Below, piece by piece: positions 41,465 through 50,620 of a DNA stretch of 64,000 nucleotides. Source of the stretch: PALSA-350 sp963794165 (GTDB taxonomy: Bacteria; Acidobacteriota; Terriglobia; Terriglobales; Acidobacteriaceae). The translations under genes and the position numbers were made by a program. The notes beneath the pieces were generated by a model. The model had not been told where the DNA came from and searched no databases. It saw only the letters and a list, made by a program, of their open reading frames with translations. The stretch covers positions 589,571 through 653,570 of the forward strand of contig CAWCCT010000009.1 in assembly GCA_963794165.1 (NCBI GenBank), written 5' to 3'. Numbering within the stretch: the stretch's first letter is position 1; the number at the start of each line of letters is the position of its first letter.

Positions 41465-44074
41465 TCACAGGGTGCCGTCAGGATCTCCGACGATCTGAAA
41501 ACTGGCCCAGAAATAAGGGGGAAGGCCTTGATTCAGGAGGTCCAACTGCGCCGTCCGGAGAGCATCAACCTTGCGGGTATGTCGGGCGAGCTGGGAATAG
41601 AACATGGCCATCAGATGTTCGGTGGCGTGATCCTCTAGCTCCCAGAGCGTAGACACGACAGAGTCGGCGCCGGCTTCGATGAAGGCGTTGACGAGATTCG
41701 CCACGCCAGCCTCGCCCACCGGGCCGACACCAGTATTGCAGGCTGAGAGCGTGACGAGCTTTGCTTTCAGATGCAGGCTACGAATCTCGCGGACCTGCAA
41801 AAGACCATCTTCACTCCCCGAAGGATCCGGCGCGAAGATCAGAGCGGAACGGTCTGGGTAGTCCAGGTCGGCATAGCCGTGCAGAGCGAGATGAATGACC
41901 TCTGTGCTGTTTAGCGAAAGATGCTTGAAGCGAGTTTCAGTAGCATCTGCACCCAAGAGAATCGTGCTCGGTCTCGGCAAATCTGCGGCAACGGTCTCGA
42001 CTTCTAGCTTGCTGTCCGGGAGCGGCGCAAGCTGGCTCCGCTCTGGTCCGGAGATTGCTCGAACAATGGGATTTCGCGTATCCGCAGGCTGTGTCCACGC
42101 GGCGACCCCGATGTATGGCATGGCAGCGGACGCTTCCTGGCCGGGACGTTTGCGAAGCAAGTCAAAGACGGTAGATGAAGGGGCAACGTCTACCGTATGG
42201 GTTTTAAGGACATATGAGCCTTTGTCTGCGAGCGCAGCGAAGGGCAACAGATGGAGAGAACTGTCAGGAACTATAACCAGATCCGTCTTCTGGTGATACT
42301 CCTTAATTGGATTTAGCAGTTCGGTGAAGAGGCGCTGGGCGAGCGCCAGGTCCGCCTTCTGAGCGCGGATTTCTTTCCGGTAGAGATTCGAGTCCGATTC
42401 GATTTGAGTCTTCGCAGGCAGATGATAGGGTGTGACCGACGTTCGAGTGATCGCGAATGCATACGAGTTGCGTTCGGCGAGAACGTATTCGATTAGCAGC
42501 GCGTTGGGCGAAAGGCTGCGCTGGACATCGGATAGATGGACTGGGTGAACTGTTGTCTCCTGTGCCAGCGCACTAGGGCTGATTTTCAGTTCCGTGTTGT
42601 TAATTTCGCCGATCAGAGAGGCCCTGGTGGCTGGATCGTCAGTGTTTATGAGGGCGAGATTGAGACGGGTCAGTTCTTGCTCATCCGGCGTGGGCGCATG
42701 AACTGGCTGACTGGCATGATGCTCTAGTGCTTCCGTTTCGACACGGCCCCGAACTTGTTCCAGAGCTTGGAGGGCATCATCGTAGCGCCTTTGTGCGCAC
42801 AATGATTCGAAATAACCCGAATAAACATCGCTCATCTCTGCGAGAAGCTGCCGCTGGATGTTGGTTGTGGCAGCATGCTGAATCATGCCATCTACAAGCG
42901 CGATGCTCTTCTGATAGAGCCCGTCAGCCTCCTTGGCTTGACCCATCTTGTCTTCGATTTCAGCCTTAATAGCCAAATTGCGTGGAACGAGGTAAAGCTC
43001 ATCGGGAATTTTGGTGTTCGCATCAATAGCGCGGTTTATCGTCGCAAGAGCGCTGGGGAGGTTGCCGTTATGTTGATACGCTTCAGCGAGAAGTCCACCT
43101 GCGTCGGTAACGCCGCGGTAGTTGCTGATCTTGCTTGAGAGGTCGACTGATTGTTGGTAGTCAGCGATCGCTGCGTTCCAATCTCCGCGCTCTTTATTGA
43201 TTGTGCCCCGCGAAAGGTAAACCTGGGCTTTGTGGGCGTCATAGGGTGTGCCTTGCAACCGTGCAAGTGATGCGTTCGCGAGCGTTATGGCTTGTTCGTA
43301 TTGCTGAAGGCCTGCCAAGGCGTCTATCTTCGCGTAAACGGCGATTGTAGGATAGGCGATTGCAGGATGTGTTACAGCGATCTTGATTGCCTGATTCAAG
43401 GGTCCCAGCGCTTCCTTAAAGCGATGAAGCTGCACTAGACCGGCCCCAAACACGCTCGCATAGCGGACAGTTGCCGCTGGATCATTTTCAACTTTTGAGA
43501 GTTCCCAAGCTCTTATGACTTGGGCTTTGGCGGTTTCGGTGTCGCCGAGGATGAACGCAGCTATGCCTTGCTCGCCCGTGGCGCGTGTGGCCAGTTCGTA
43601 GTGATGCAATCTTATTGCTAGCGCGGCCACGTCTCGCCAGGTGGATCGTGCTTCTGAGGCGTTGTAGTTGGTTTCGAGCATCCCCCGAATCGTGAGGATT
43701 CTGAGCTTGGTCTCCGGGTCTGCGGCCTCGGGCCGCGCCAAGTCTTGCGTCAATGCCCAAAGAGTCGCTGGAATGCTCACGGATTCATTTGGGGGGATTT
43801 GACTGACCTGGGCATACAGAGCTTTGGAAAGTTCATGCTGTGAGGTGTATAGCTGCTCAGCTTTCTGGTATAGGGGTAACGCCTCGGCCCAACGATTACC
43901 CCACGCAAGAGTGTCGGCCCTGTCGAGCAGTCCCGCCGCAGAATCCGGTGGAGCCGAGCTGTGATGTGGTGTGATCGCGTAGTAATACGCGCCGCCAGCG
44001 ACTAGAAAACTTATTCCTAAAGTCGCGAAGATTTTCTTTACAATGCGGGGGAGTCGCACGTGGGTCCGTCTCAC
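41465..44074 (-). CDS. TPR-repeat CHAT-domain (caspase-like) protein, membrane-anchored
   Basis: 869 residues. The N-terminus is a basic stretch then one membrane helix (FATLGISFLVAGGAYYYAI). The region about 55-430 is TPR-like helical repeats. The C-terminus is a CHAT domain with the catalytic His (about 731, VIHLALHGYADLD) and Cys (about 778, TLSACNTGVG), followed by the usual GADSVVSTLWELEDHATEHL. CHAT proteins are caspase-family proteases or scaffolds in defence and signalling. The trigger and substrate are unknown. The domain layout matches chromosomal acidobacterial TPR-CHAT proteins. No Fic or conjugation gene overlaps it. Confidence 0.88.
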   Translation of the reverse strand: MRRTHVRLPRIVKKIFATLGISFLVAGGAYYYAITPHHSSAPPDSAAGLLDRADTLAWGNRWAEALPLYQKAEQLYTSQHELSKALYAQVSQIPPNESVSIPATLWALTQDLARPEAADPETKLRILTIRGMLETNYNASEARSTWRDVAALAIRLHHYELATRATGEQGIAAFILGDTETAKAQVIRAWELSKVENDPAATVRYASVFGAGLVQLHRFKEALGPLNQAIKIAVTHPAIAYPTIAVYAKIDALAGLQQYEQAITLANASLARLQGTPYDAHKAQVYLSRGTINKERGDWNAAIADYQQSVDLSSKISNYRGVTDAGGLLAEAYQHNGNLPSALATINRAIDANTKIPDELYLVPRNLAIKAEIEDKMGQAKEADGLYQKSIALVDGMIQHAATTNIQRQLLAEMSDVYSGYFESLCAQRRYDDALQALEQVRGRVETEALEHHASQPVHAPTPDEQELTRLNLALINTDDPATRASLIGEINNTELKISPSALAQETTVHPVHLSDVQRSLSPNALLIEYVLAERNSYAFAITRTSVTPYHLPAKTQIESDSNLYRKEIRAQKADLALAQRLFTELLNPIKEYHQKTDLVIVPDSSLHLLPFAALADKGSYVLKTHTVDVAPSSTVFDLLRKRPGQEASAAMPYIGVAAWTQPADTRNPIVRAISGPERSQLAPLPDSKLEVETVAADLPRPSTILLGADATETRFKHLSLNSTEVIHLALHGYADLDYPDRSALIFAPDPSGSEDGLLQVREIRSLHLKAKLVTLSACNTGVGPVGEAGVANLVNAFIEAGADSVVSTLWELEDHATEHLMAMFYSQLARHTRKVDALRTAQLDLLNQGLPPYFWASFQIVGDPDGTL

Positions 44075-44142
44075 AAAGTGAAATGTTTTGTTTGGTAACT
44101 GCCACTGCTCGCTTCAAGTTTAGCTGGAGAACGCGTTTTGCT

Positions 44143-44793
44143 CTAGAGCAGTGAGCTTCCGTTAGGGAAAAACCTTTCGATTCCTCGCTCCATTATTTGG
44201 CCGCGGCTTGGCCGTAGTGAGCTGGGGTCTGTATCCATCGCCAACATGATTATGCGTCGGATGTTCGCAGATTGTTCTGACTGATGGAGGTGGCTCGTTA
44301 CTTCGGTTACGTTGATCTCTGGCGCCGTTTGCCATCGAAGACTGAGATTGTTCTTGCGAGCCAATTCTTCGGCAAACTCGCGGAGAGCAACATCATTGCG
44401 AGCGAGAAACGGCTGGATCGTGCCAAGATCGTAAATGTAAGCGGAGGCACTATGTGACCATTCCTCGGGACCGAGACCCTTTAGGTGATTCTCACGTCCC
44501 AGCCGGTCAAAGATGGCGTTTAGCGAGGTGGCAACCTCAGGAGTGTGTTGGTTGCCGGCGTCGACGCGGCGCAGCTCTCCAGCCCAATCGTAAAGGTCCT
44601 GGTAAACGTGGTGATGGATTTCCTGAAGGTGTAAGGAGTCGAAGCCGCCTCGTATAGGGGCAGTTCGAAGCTCGGCGAGTCGAAATGCTGTGAGGTCGGC
44701 CTCTGCTGTCGCAAGCTGCTGGGGGTCAGTGATGCCAAGTTTGTTTTTTAAGGTTGTAGTGCCGAGTATCGTTATGTCAGTGTGCTCAATCAT
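44143..44793 (-). CDS. Fic-domain protein with degenerate active site
   Basis: 216 residues. The Fic fold is recognisable: HLQEIHHHVYQDLYDWAGEL, then NHLKGLGPEEWSHSASAYIY and a Fic loop at 127-138. The canonical loop is H-P-F-x-x-G-N-G-R-x-x-R; here it is QPFLARNDVALR. The catalytic His is Gln, both anion-nest Gly residues are changed (Arg, Asp) and the first Arg is Val. AMP transfer should be impossible by the known mechanism. The frame is intact, so the loss is by substitution. It overlaps the upstream VbhA-like antitoxin gene by 8 bases, the normal toxin-antitoxin layout of conjugative elements. Confidence 0.85.
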   Translation of the reverse strand: MIEHTDITILGTTTLKNKLGITDPQQLATAEADLTAFRLAELRTAPIRGGFDSLHLQEIHHHVYQDLYDWAGELRRVDAGNQHTPEVATSLNAIFDRLGRENHLKGLGPEEWSHSASAYIYDLGTIQPFLARNDVALREFAEELARKNNLSLRWQTAPEINVTEVTSHLHQSEQSANIRRIIMLAMDTDPSSLRPSRGQIMERGIERFFPNGSSLL

Positions 44794-44977
44794 CGGTTGG
44801 TCTCACTTTTGCTAAGAGAGAGGCGTGGACTTGGTCGAGTGTCGAGTTGCCATCAATCCAAGATGCGAAGAGGCTTTCAAGATGTTGCGATGGTTGCTGA
44901 CCAGCGAGTTTCACTGAGGCGAGCGCGGATTGCGCTGCCTTTAGCCGGAGGTTGCGTTCATTGTCAGAAATAGTCAT
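44786..44977 (-). CDS. VbhA-like Fic antitoxin lacking the inhibitory Glu
   Basis: 63 residues, helical, with the VbhA-family shape: ALASVKLAGQQPSQHLESLF, then ASWIDGNSTLDQVHASLLAK. The inhibitory motif of class I Fic antitoxins is (S/T)xxxE(G/N); here Ser21-Val-Lys-Leu-Ala25-Gly26, so the Glu that blocks ATP binding is Ala. Its start codon overlaps that of the divergent CPBP gene. Together with the inactive Fic loop this indicates a jointly decayed or repurposed pair. Confidence 0.75.
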   Translation of the reverse strand: MTISDNERNLRLKAAQSALASVKLAGQQPSQHLESLFASWIDGNSTLDQVHASLLAKVRPTDD

Positions 44978-45587
44978 GTCTCAATCTCCCGGGGTGGAAT
45001 GGGGGCGGAAGTGGCTTCCTGTTGCATGGCTGGCGACGTGGGGCCTGGCTGTGATGAGTGCGGCTGTTCCCTATTGGTGGGTGATAGGCCTGCTCGCGAT
45101 TGGGCTTTGGGAACTCACTTGGCAGATGAGCGGTACGAACAGGGCTCCAGTGCTGTCGCTGGAGCGTGTAAACCGCAGGGCAATTCAATCGGCGACGTTC
45201 GCCGCGATCGCTCTCTTCGCGCTGTTCTGGGTATGCGTGAACTGCTGGCGTCTGCCGGTCTATGGAGAGGTGCCTGCGGGAAAAGTGCTGTGGTCGGTAC
45301 TCATCTCTCCAATAACGGAGGAGCTGTTCTTTCGGGGCCTGATGTATAACGGATTTCTCTTTGTAGGAAGAAATCTGGCTTGGAAACGAGCATTTGAGAT
45401 TTTCGTTGTGCTCTGCGTGGCGTTCATATTTGCGGTTGCCCACGCTCGCCGCGGAATCTATCTGGAATTGACGATCGTTGCTGGCATTGTCTACGGTCTG
45501 TGCCGCTGGAAGAGCGGGAGCGTCATTCCAGCGATCGTTTGCCATTCTGTGTTTAACGCCTTGGTCATGTGGACGTTCGGAAGATAG
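44976..45587 (+). CDS. CPBP-family intramembrane metalloprotease (Rce1-like)
   Basis: 203 residues with about six membrane helices. CPBP motifs are present: EELFFRGLMYN (Glu-Glu-x-x-x-Arg), FAVAHARRG and CHSVFNALV. Members cleave prenylated or peptide substrates in membranes; in bacteria they often confer self-immunity or process signals. ATG 44976 and the antitoxin start at 44977 on the other strand share bases, so each promoter must lie inside the other gene, unless this gene starts at TTG 44952 and overlaps further. Confidence 0.85.
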   Translation: MSQSPGVEWGRKWLPVAWLATWGLAVMSAAVPYWWVIGLLAIGLWELTWQMSGTNRAPVLSLERVNRRAIQSATFAAIALFALFWVCVNCWRLPVYGEVPAGKVLWSVLISPITEELFFRGLMYNGFLFVGRNLAWKRAFEIFVVLCVAFIFAVAHARRGIYLELTIVAGIVYGLCRWKSGSVIPAIVCHSVFNALVMWTFGR

Positions 45588-45592
45588 AACAA

Positions 45593-46174
45593 TCATCGCT
45601 TCTCCGTTGTTGGCTCGGCCGGGAGTCTGCGGACTGCTGCAAGGACGCGGCCTAAATAGCCGTTGGCAATGCCTTGCTGCGTATCTCCAGTGTTGTAACG
45701 TGAAATTGCGTGCTGTAGTGCTTCCTGGCCCGGTCCATAAGTCCTTTGTTCAATTCGGTAATCGTCCTCAAGAATCTGCCAGCCCACACGAAGGTTCGTG
45801 CAGGGCTCCAAGAGCGACGCGGGTGATATACCGCGTCGTTTAGCCTCTGCGGTACTGACTTGCATCAGCCCGAGGTCCACAAAGATGTCGTAGCTCTGGA
45901 AGTACGCTAGCCAATCCAGCGCTTCGCGTTGATCCGTGGGCTGACGCTTGAGTCGTAATGTTCCCTCGGGAAGGTTCCAACGCTTTAGCAGCGCCTTCGG
46001 GAAATCGATCTGCATGGCGTTTGGATTGCCGCTTGATTCGGCCTCGATGACTCCGCGAAGTGTACTCAGCGGTGCAGCTGGAAGGCAGGTCGATTGCAGC
46101 CTGGCAACGTCCGTGTTCTGTGCTCGCACTGCTGACGGAAGAAGCAATAGGCTCACTGCGAGGAAGGCCTTCAT
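45593..46174 (-). CDS. VirB1-like lytic transglycosylase
   Basis: 193 residues with a signal peptide (AFLAVSLLLLPSAVRAQ) and the goose-lysozyme-like core: catalytic Glu in VIEAESSGNPNAM, DLGLMQVSTAEAKRRG and ISRYNTGDTQQG. Such enzymes open peptidoglycan for type IV secretion channels. Its ATG overlaps the stop of traB (46171-46174). An insertion between the Glu motif and the GLMQV motif makes it longer than VirB1 cores. Confidence 0.85.
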   Translation of the reverse strand: MKAFLAVSLLLLPSAVRAQNTDVARLQSTCLPAAPLSTLRGVIEAESSGNPNAMQIDFPKALLKRWNLPEGTLRLKRQPTDQREALDWLAYFQSYDIFVDLGLMQVSTAEAKRRGISPASLLEPCTNLRVGWQILEDDYRIEQRTYGPGQEALQHAISRYNTGDTQQGIANGYLGRVLAAVRRLPAEPTTEKR

Positions 46175-47351
46175 CGGTTGCTTGCCTCATATAACGGAAT
46201 TGCCCAAAGATCTGCCCAGTCTTGAGCGGAGACGTGCTGGACAGACGGAATGATCGTGCCGGATGCCCAGTACAAGTTTGAGGGGGCAAGAAGCATGTCA
46301 GGGTTTCGCGATAGCGTCTGAAGAGCGGGCCAAACAAGGAGTTGTTCGTAGCAGATGAGGACTCCGGCGCGTCGATCCCAAATACGGATCGTCGGCTGGG
46401 TAGCGGAGCATTAGCGGGAAACCATTGTGCTCGTCGCCAAAGCGCCACATGCCGAGAGGCACTGGAACACGCTGCACGTAGGACAGGCGTTCCGTGTAGC
46501 CACGGGAGAGGAGAACATTGCGATTTGCCTGGGTGTTTGCAATTGGGATTGTCGTGCCGATGAGCAGTCCAGTATGCCGGGCTTTCAGTTGAGCGAAAGT
46601 TGTGGCCCAGCGTAGATCATGCGTTGGAGTCCAAGATGGGGACTATCGACTCAGGAAAAAGGATGAGAGTATCCGGGTGCGTGAGAGCTATTCGCTGCAT
46701 GGCCTGTTCCTGGCCTTGTAATGTAGACCCAAAGACGTCTCGTGTAGCTGGACCTCCAAAACGGGTGTTCACAGCAACGATACGTGGATCGTGCGGGGGG
46801 CGATGGAAACGAGCGTGTGTTGCGAGTGACGCCCCTACGAGCACCGCTAGCGTAAAAGCCGTACCGAGACGACCGTAAGTCAATATCAGGACTAAGGGCA
46901 GGCAAAGCCCGAGCCATCGAGTTCCAGGAAACCACTGGCCCGCAGAGATGAATGGGTGTGCAACCGTGACGAGGCTGAGCGGGGGCAGGCTGAGTGCGAC
47001 AATGGCCGCGACGGTCGCTACAGGAAGAAACTCGCGATTGTAAAAAGCAATCCACGGTGCTGCACTAAGGGCTAGAAGAGTGGTCCAGATGAGCAGCGGG
47101 AGGACAAGGTTTCCCCCAGTGCCGAAGAAGCTCTCGGAACCTGGAATGACGCTCCACGTGGCCCCCGCATAGTAGACCGCAGAGCTGAATGCGTCCATTC
47201 GTCGCCGCGACTGCAGGTAGACGAATGGATATAGCAGGGCTAGGAAGTTGAGAGACGGCTTGCCGCTCCAGCCGGCGGCGCCCAAGGCGAAGGCGGCGAC
47301 GAAAAGTAGCGCCGTTCGGAGGTTTGGGGAAATCCAAATGGAGAGAAGCAC
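46171..47351 (-). pseudogene. TraB-like conjugation protein (apolipoprotein N-acyltransferase-like), two frameshifts
   Basis: From 47351 the first frame gives a membrane region (LRTALLFVAAFALGAAGW and further helices) and ends soon after LILFPESIVPI, the nitrilase-like start. The next frame continues TPTHDLRWATTFAQLKARH and later VQRVPVPLGMWRFGDEHNG. A third frame holds the catalytic Cys (AGVLICYEQLLVWPALQ) and runs to a stop at 46171. Shifts are near 46635 and 46395. The combined protein of about 390 residues matches TraB of Ti-type plasmids. Sequencing indels or real decay are both possible. Confidence 0.75.
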
Positions 47352-47441
47352 GGGTTGTCATCTTCCCTCGTGATGGTTCTATGGATTCCGTGACTTTCAC
47401 AGTTTGTGGACTCCATTCGGTACAAGTCGCCCAAATTCCGC

Positions 47442-48053
47442 CTACTTCGTACTCGTCTCGGGGTCGTATTGCTTCTCGACCAGGAAAGGTTGGACCCAAT
47501 GCCGGACTGATCGAGCTGGTATTGGGCCGAAATAACGGGAGTCGAAGCTCTTGGGGCTGAAGGAGCTGACCACCCAGAGCTGTCCAGGCTGGACGTGATA
47601 GGTGCCGTATGCGTAAGGGCGGATCGGATGCCCTGTTGAATCGTGGTCAATCGTCAGCGTATGGGCGAGTAATTGCCCGTTAACCGTGACACCTTGGGCC
47701 GAGGTTTCGACGGTATCACCGGGCCATGCCACAACAGGCTTGATAAGGGGCGCGAATCCGTCTGGACAGGTTCGCATGGGTTTCCGATAGTTGGGCTCGC
47801 CCTTCATACCGGGCCAGCGGACATCGGGGCAAAAGAAAACGTAGGGCGCGGGAGTATGCGGCGCTTTGGCGGGGTCGGAAATCTCTTTGTACAGGCCGAA
47901 CGGTGCCGAGTGCGTAAAGTTGAATACAAACCCGAAGCCAACCCCGGCCAGAGTTAGCCCGACGAAGGCAACGGCGAACGCGACCACGATGTAGCTCAAC
48001 CGGGAGAGACGGGCGAGCCGATTCCGGACCTTCGGGTTAGACAGGCCAATCAT
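47442..48053 (-). CDS. TraF-like conjugative signal peptidase (S26 family)
   Basis: 203 residues from ATG 48053, preceded by GGAGGGA; longer in-frame starts read through ssb. One membrane helix (LSYIVVAFAVAFVGLTLAGV) precedes the catalytic Ser segment (FNFTHSAPFGLYK) and the Lys segment (PLIKPVVAWPGDTVE), with a C-terminal WVVSSFSPKSFDSRYFGPI. TraF enzymes mature or cyclise conjugative pilins. It lies between ssb and traB in the transfer operon. Confidence 0.85.
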   Translation of the reverse strand: MIGLSNPKVRNRLARLSRLSYIVVAFAVAFVGLTLAGVGFGFVFNFTHSAPFGLYKEISDPAKAPHTPAPYVFFCPDVRWPGMKGEPNYRKPMRTCPDGFAPLIKPVVAWPGDTVETSAQGVTVNGQLLAHTLTIDHDSTGHPIRPYAYGTYHVQPGQLWVVSSFSPKSFDSRYFGPIPARSVRHWVQPFLVEKQYDPETSTK

Positions 48054-48483
48054 GGATTCCCTCCTGAATAAATGCGGGAACCTGTTTCGCATCATTGGTG
48101 CGCCGAATTTCGTTTTGGTGGATCGCGGGGGTATCGGATTTGGAAATGCCCTCGATGCGGAATGCTCGAATGACGTGGATCTCGAAGATGCTTCCTGTTT
48201 CGCGGGGTCGCGATGCGTCCTCAGAGCGTGCTCTGGGGTCACGTCGAATGAGCTGGCCGGTAACGTGGATGTTGTCGCCCTTTTCGAAGGCCTTCGCCAC
48301 GGAGGCGCTTTCCCCGAGGAAGGTGAGGGGGAGGAACTGCCGATGCTCTACGGTCTTGCCGTGCGTGTCGTAGAACCAATTCTGTGCGAGGCGAGCGCGC
48401 ACGAACACGCGGCCGCCGGCGTCATCGACCGAAGGTTTGTCCGTGAGGTTTCCGGCGAGGGTCACTTGATTAAGAATTTCCAT
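48037..48483 (-). CDS. ssb: Single-stranded DNA-binding protein
   Basis: 148 residues, OB fold: LNQVTLAGNLTDKPSVDDAG, then RQFLPLTFLGESASVAKAFE and GDNIHVTGQLIRRD. The C-terminus lacks the acidic DDDIPF-type tip and is shorter than housekeeping SSBs, as in many plasmid-borne SSBs. It overlaps the starts of traF and the end of virD4 and should coat transferred strands. Confidence 0.85.
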   Translation of the reverse strand: MEILNQVTLAGNLTDKPSVDDAGGRVFVRARLAQNWFYDTHGKTVEHRQFLPLTFLGESASVAKAFEKGDNIHVTGQLIRRDPRARSEDASRPRETGSIFEIHVIRAFRIEGISKSDTPAIHQNEIRRTNDAKQVPAFIQEGIHDWPV

Positions 48484-50491
48484 TCAGCTTCTCCTCGATT
48501 GCTTGTTGGTCGATCGCAGCCGTCGCGATGGAGCTGATGTCGAACGCCGCCTGTGGCGCTTGCGTCCGCTTTGGCGTGCCTGGCTGTGCAGCCGTTTTGA
48601 AAGCGGGAGGTTTGAGCTTAGTTCTGGCTAGCAAGGCGTCGTTGAGAAAATAGAGGCTCTGTACGCCGTAGATCGGCGCTACGCCGTTAATGAAGATGAG
48701 CATGTCGCCCGGCGCAGTGATCCTGCTGTCGGGGTCGTTGCTGGCCTTCGTCGGCGGCTTGATGCGTCGAATCTCGTCAACGGTGATGAGAGGGCGCTGG
48801 ACCTGCTCGACGCTGCGGAAGATGTGCTTGAGGTAGAAGTCCGTCCGTTGCCCACTATAGTTGACGGTCTCCTTCTCCACCGTCATGTTGCCGCTGAGTT
48901 CGGAAAGGTTCTTGCACGTCTGGAGATTGTCGGTCTGAAAGGCTGCTTTGATGTAGCAGTTGTCGGTAATAGACTCGTTCGGGCCATATTCCTCGATGAT
49001 CTGGGTAAGTGTCTGGGCAATGAGGTACGGCTTGATTTTGTACCCGGCCATCAGGCTCATCGCACCTGCGAGGCTTGGGATTTTTTTCAACTCTGGGAAC
49101 TCGTCCAGCATGAGCAGCAGATGGTGACGGCTGGGATCGAGACGTTCCATGAGCCGATTGAAGATCAGCTGAAGCATGAGCCGTACCAGAGGTCTCAGGC
49201 GTTCTCGATCCGGCTGCGGGACCTTGAAATACAGGCTCATCGGCTGTGTTCCGTAGACCAAATCTCGGACAACGAAATCAGAGCGGGAAACGGTCTTTTG
49301 AACAATCGGGTCGTCGTAGACTGTCATCGGAGTGACGATGCTGGACTGAATGCTTGAAGCCTCGCGGTCGGCCCGATTTAGCTGCCTCTGGACGGCTTTG
49401 CTGACGAAAGGATGCGTAAAAGTAGGCTTGCCGTTGATGTCGAACCATTCAAGGTGAGGGTTCGATTTGCCGCCCGGCATATGCACCGTGCTCTGGATCT
49501 CTTTGAGCACGTCCTGGAAATCCATGCCCGGCGAGGAATAAAGTGCGAGTACATCGGGGAGCGTTGGTTCGCGCGGGACGTCAAGGTTTCTGAAAACGTA
49601 ACCCAGGTGGATGATGCCAGCCGATACGAGATCAACTGCGGCATCCTCGAAGTGCTTATAGAGACTGTCGTCGTTGCCGTGCCGAATCACTGCGTTCGCG
49701 ATGGTCTGTGCGTCGGCGACCTCGTAATCGGTTTCCCATCGAATCTCTGACAGTGGGTTGTAGCAGCAACTCTCGAATGGCAGCGTGGGAGCGAACTTCA
49801 GAACGCGCTGGCCGATAGCGTGCCGGAAGCCAGCGGTGCGATCCCAATTCTCACCCTTCAGGTCATAGACAAAGGCACTTTGCCGCCACTGGCACAGGGT
49901 GGGGATGATCGCTGATACGCCCTTACCGCTTCGGCTGGGAGCAAATAGCAAAACGGGCTCAGCGCCGGAGTGAAGCAGGTAGCGAATCTCCTGCGTATCT
50001 GGATCACGCCAGCCGCCAACATAGACACCATCGTTCGCGTCGAATAGACCTAGCTTTTGTATATCGTGTCGGTTGGCCCACGTTGCGGACCCGTGGAGGT
50101 TCATTAAACTGTCTGTGCTCTTGCGATCGCGTATGAGCGAGAGGAACCAGTAGGCAAGATAGGCGAGGAAGAGCCCGCCAAGGATCGTTGCTCCGAACGC
50201 AATCCAAATCTCTTTCCGCACGGCGGAACTGATGAGCCGGCTGCCTGCAAAGTGCTTCCAAAGCACAAGGCCCGCGAATGGCTGGAACACGGCAGCGCCA
50301 TGAAACCACACGATCGGGTCTCCCATCTCGACTGGATTGTTGAGCTGTGCTGCAAGCCACTGGGTCGCGGCGCTGGCTGTCAAGACGAAGGCGACGACAG
50401 CGCCCAGCAAGGCCCGAACATTCCATCCGCCCTGCCAGCGAGGGCGCGAGGGGAGAACGTATCCGGGGGGTGCGGTGGTTCCGTTATTCAT
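48470..50491 (-). CDS. VirD4/TraG type IV coupling protein
   Basis: 673 residues. N-terminal membrane helices (ALLGAVVAFVLTASAATQWL, and IAFGATILGGLFLAYLAYWF at about 97-117), then the TraG/VirD4 ATPase: Walker A APSRSGKG at 184-191 and Walker B HHLLLMLDEFPELKK. RadA-like features follow (AQTLTQIIEEYGPN, then AAFQTDNLQTC). It docks the relaxosome to a type IV channel. The frame is intact. The TGTACATTTCAC motif lies 26 bases upstream of the start. Confidence 0.93.
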   Translation of the reverse strand: MNNGTTAPPGYVLPSRPRWQGGWNVRALLGAVVAFVLTASAATQWLAAQLNNPVEMGDPIVWFHGAAVFQPFAGLVLWKHFAGSRLISSAVRKEIWIAFGATILGGLFLAYLAYWFLSLIRDRKSTDSLMNLHGSATWANRHDIQKLGLFDANDGVYVGGWRDPDTQEIRYLLHSGAEPVLLFAPSRSGKGVSAIIPTLCQWRQSAFVYDLKGENWDRTAGFRHAIGQRVLKFAPTLPFESCCYNPLSEIRWETDYEVADAQTIANAVIRHGNDDSLYKHFEDAAVDLVSAGIIHLGYVFRNLDVPREPTLPDVLALYSSPGMDFQDVLKEIQSTVHMPGGKSNPHLEWFDINGKPTFTHPFVSKAVQRQLNRADREASSIQSSIVTPMTVYDDPIVQKTVSRSDFVVRDLVYGTQPMSLYFKVPQPDRERLRPLVRLMLQLIFNRLMERLDPSRHHLLLMLDEFPELKKIPSLAGAMSLMAGYKIKPYLIAQTLTQIIEEYGPNESITDNCYIKAAFQTDNLQTCKNLSELSGNMTVEKETVNYSGQRTDFYLKHIFRSVEQVQRPLITVDEIRRIKPPTKASNDPDSRITAPGDMLIFINGVAPIYGVQSLYFLNDALLARTKLKPPAFKTAAQPGTPKRTQAPQAAFDISSIATAAIDQQAIEEKLNGNS

Positions 50492-50516
50492 TCGTGACCT
50501 CCTCGTGCTAGTGAAC

Positions 50517-50528
50517 TGTACATTTCAC
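50517..50528. promoter_or_regulatory. TGTRYATTTCAC motif, copy 2 (virD4 promoter)
   Basis: TGTACATTTCAC, 26 bases before the virD4 start on the minus strand; on that strand it reads GTGAAATGTACA. See copies at 27295, 52499 and 52892. Confidence 0.4.
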
Positions 50529-50620
50529 AAAAGATGAAACAAAATCAGTATCCTCGGTCGTGGGTCCGCTCCGCGGCTCGGGTTCTGAGCGCGTTGTTGA
50601 ATTGCCCCATCCAACCTTTG

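Noticed and set aside
45840..46448. A 202-codon minus-strand open frame
   Set aside because: It overlaps the transglycosylase and traB pieces in the wrong frame; the traB motifs are in other frames.
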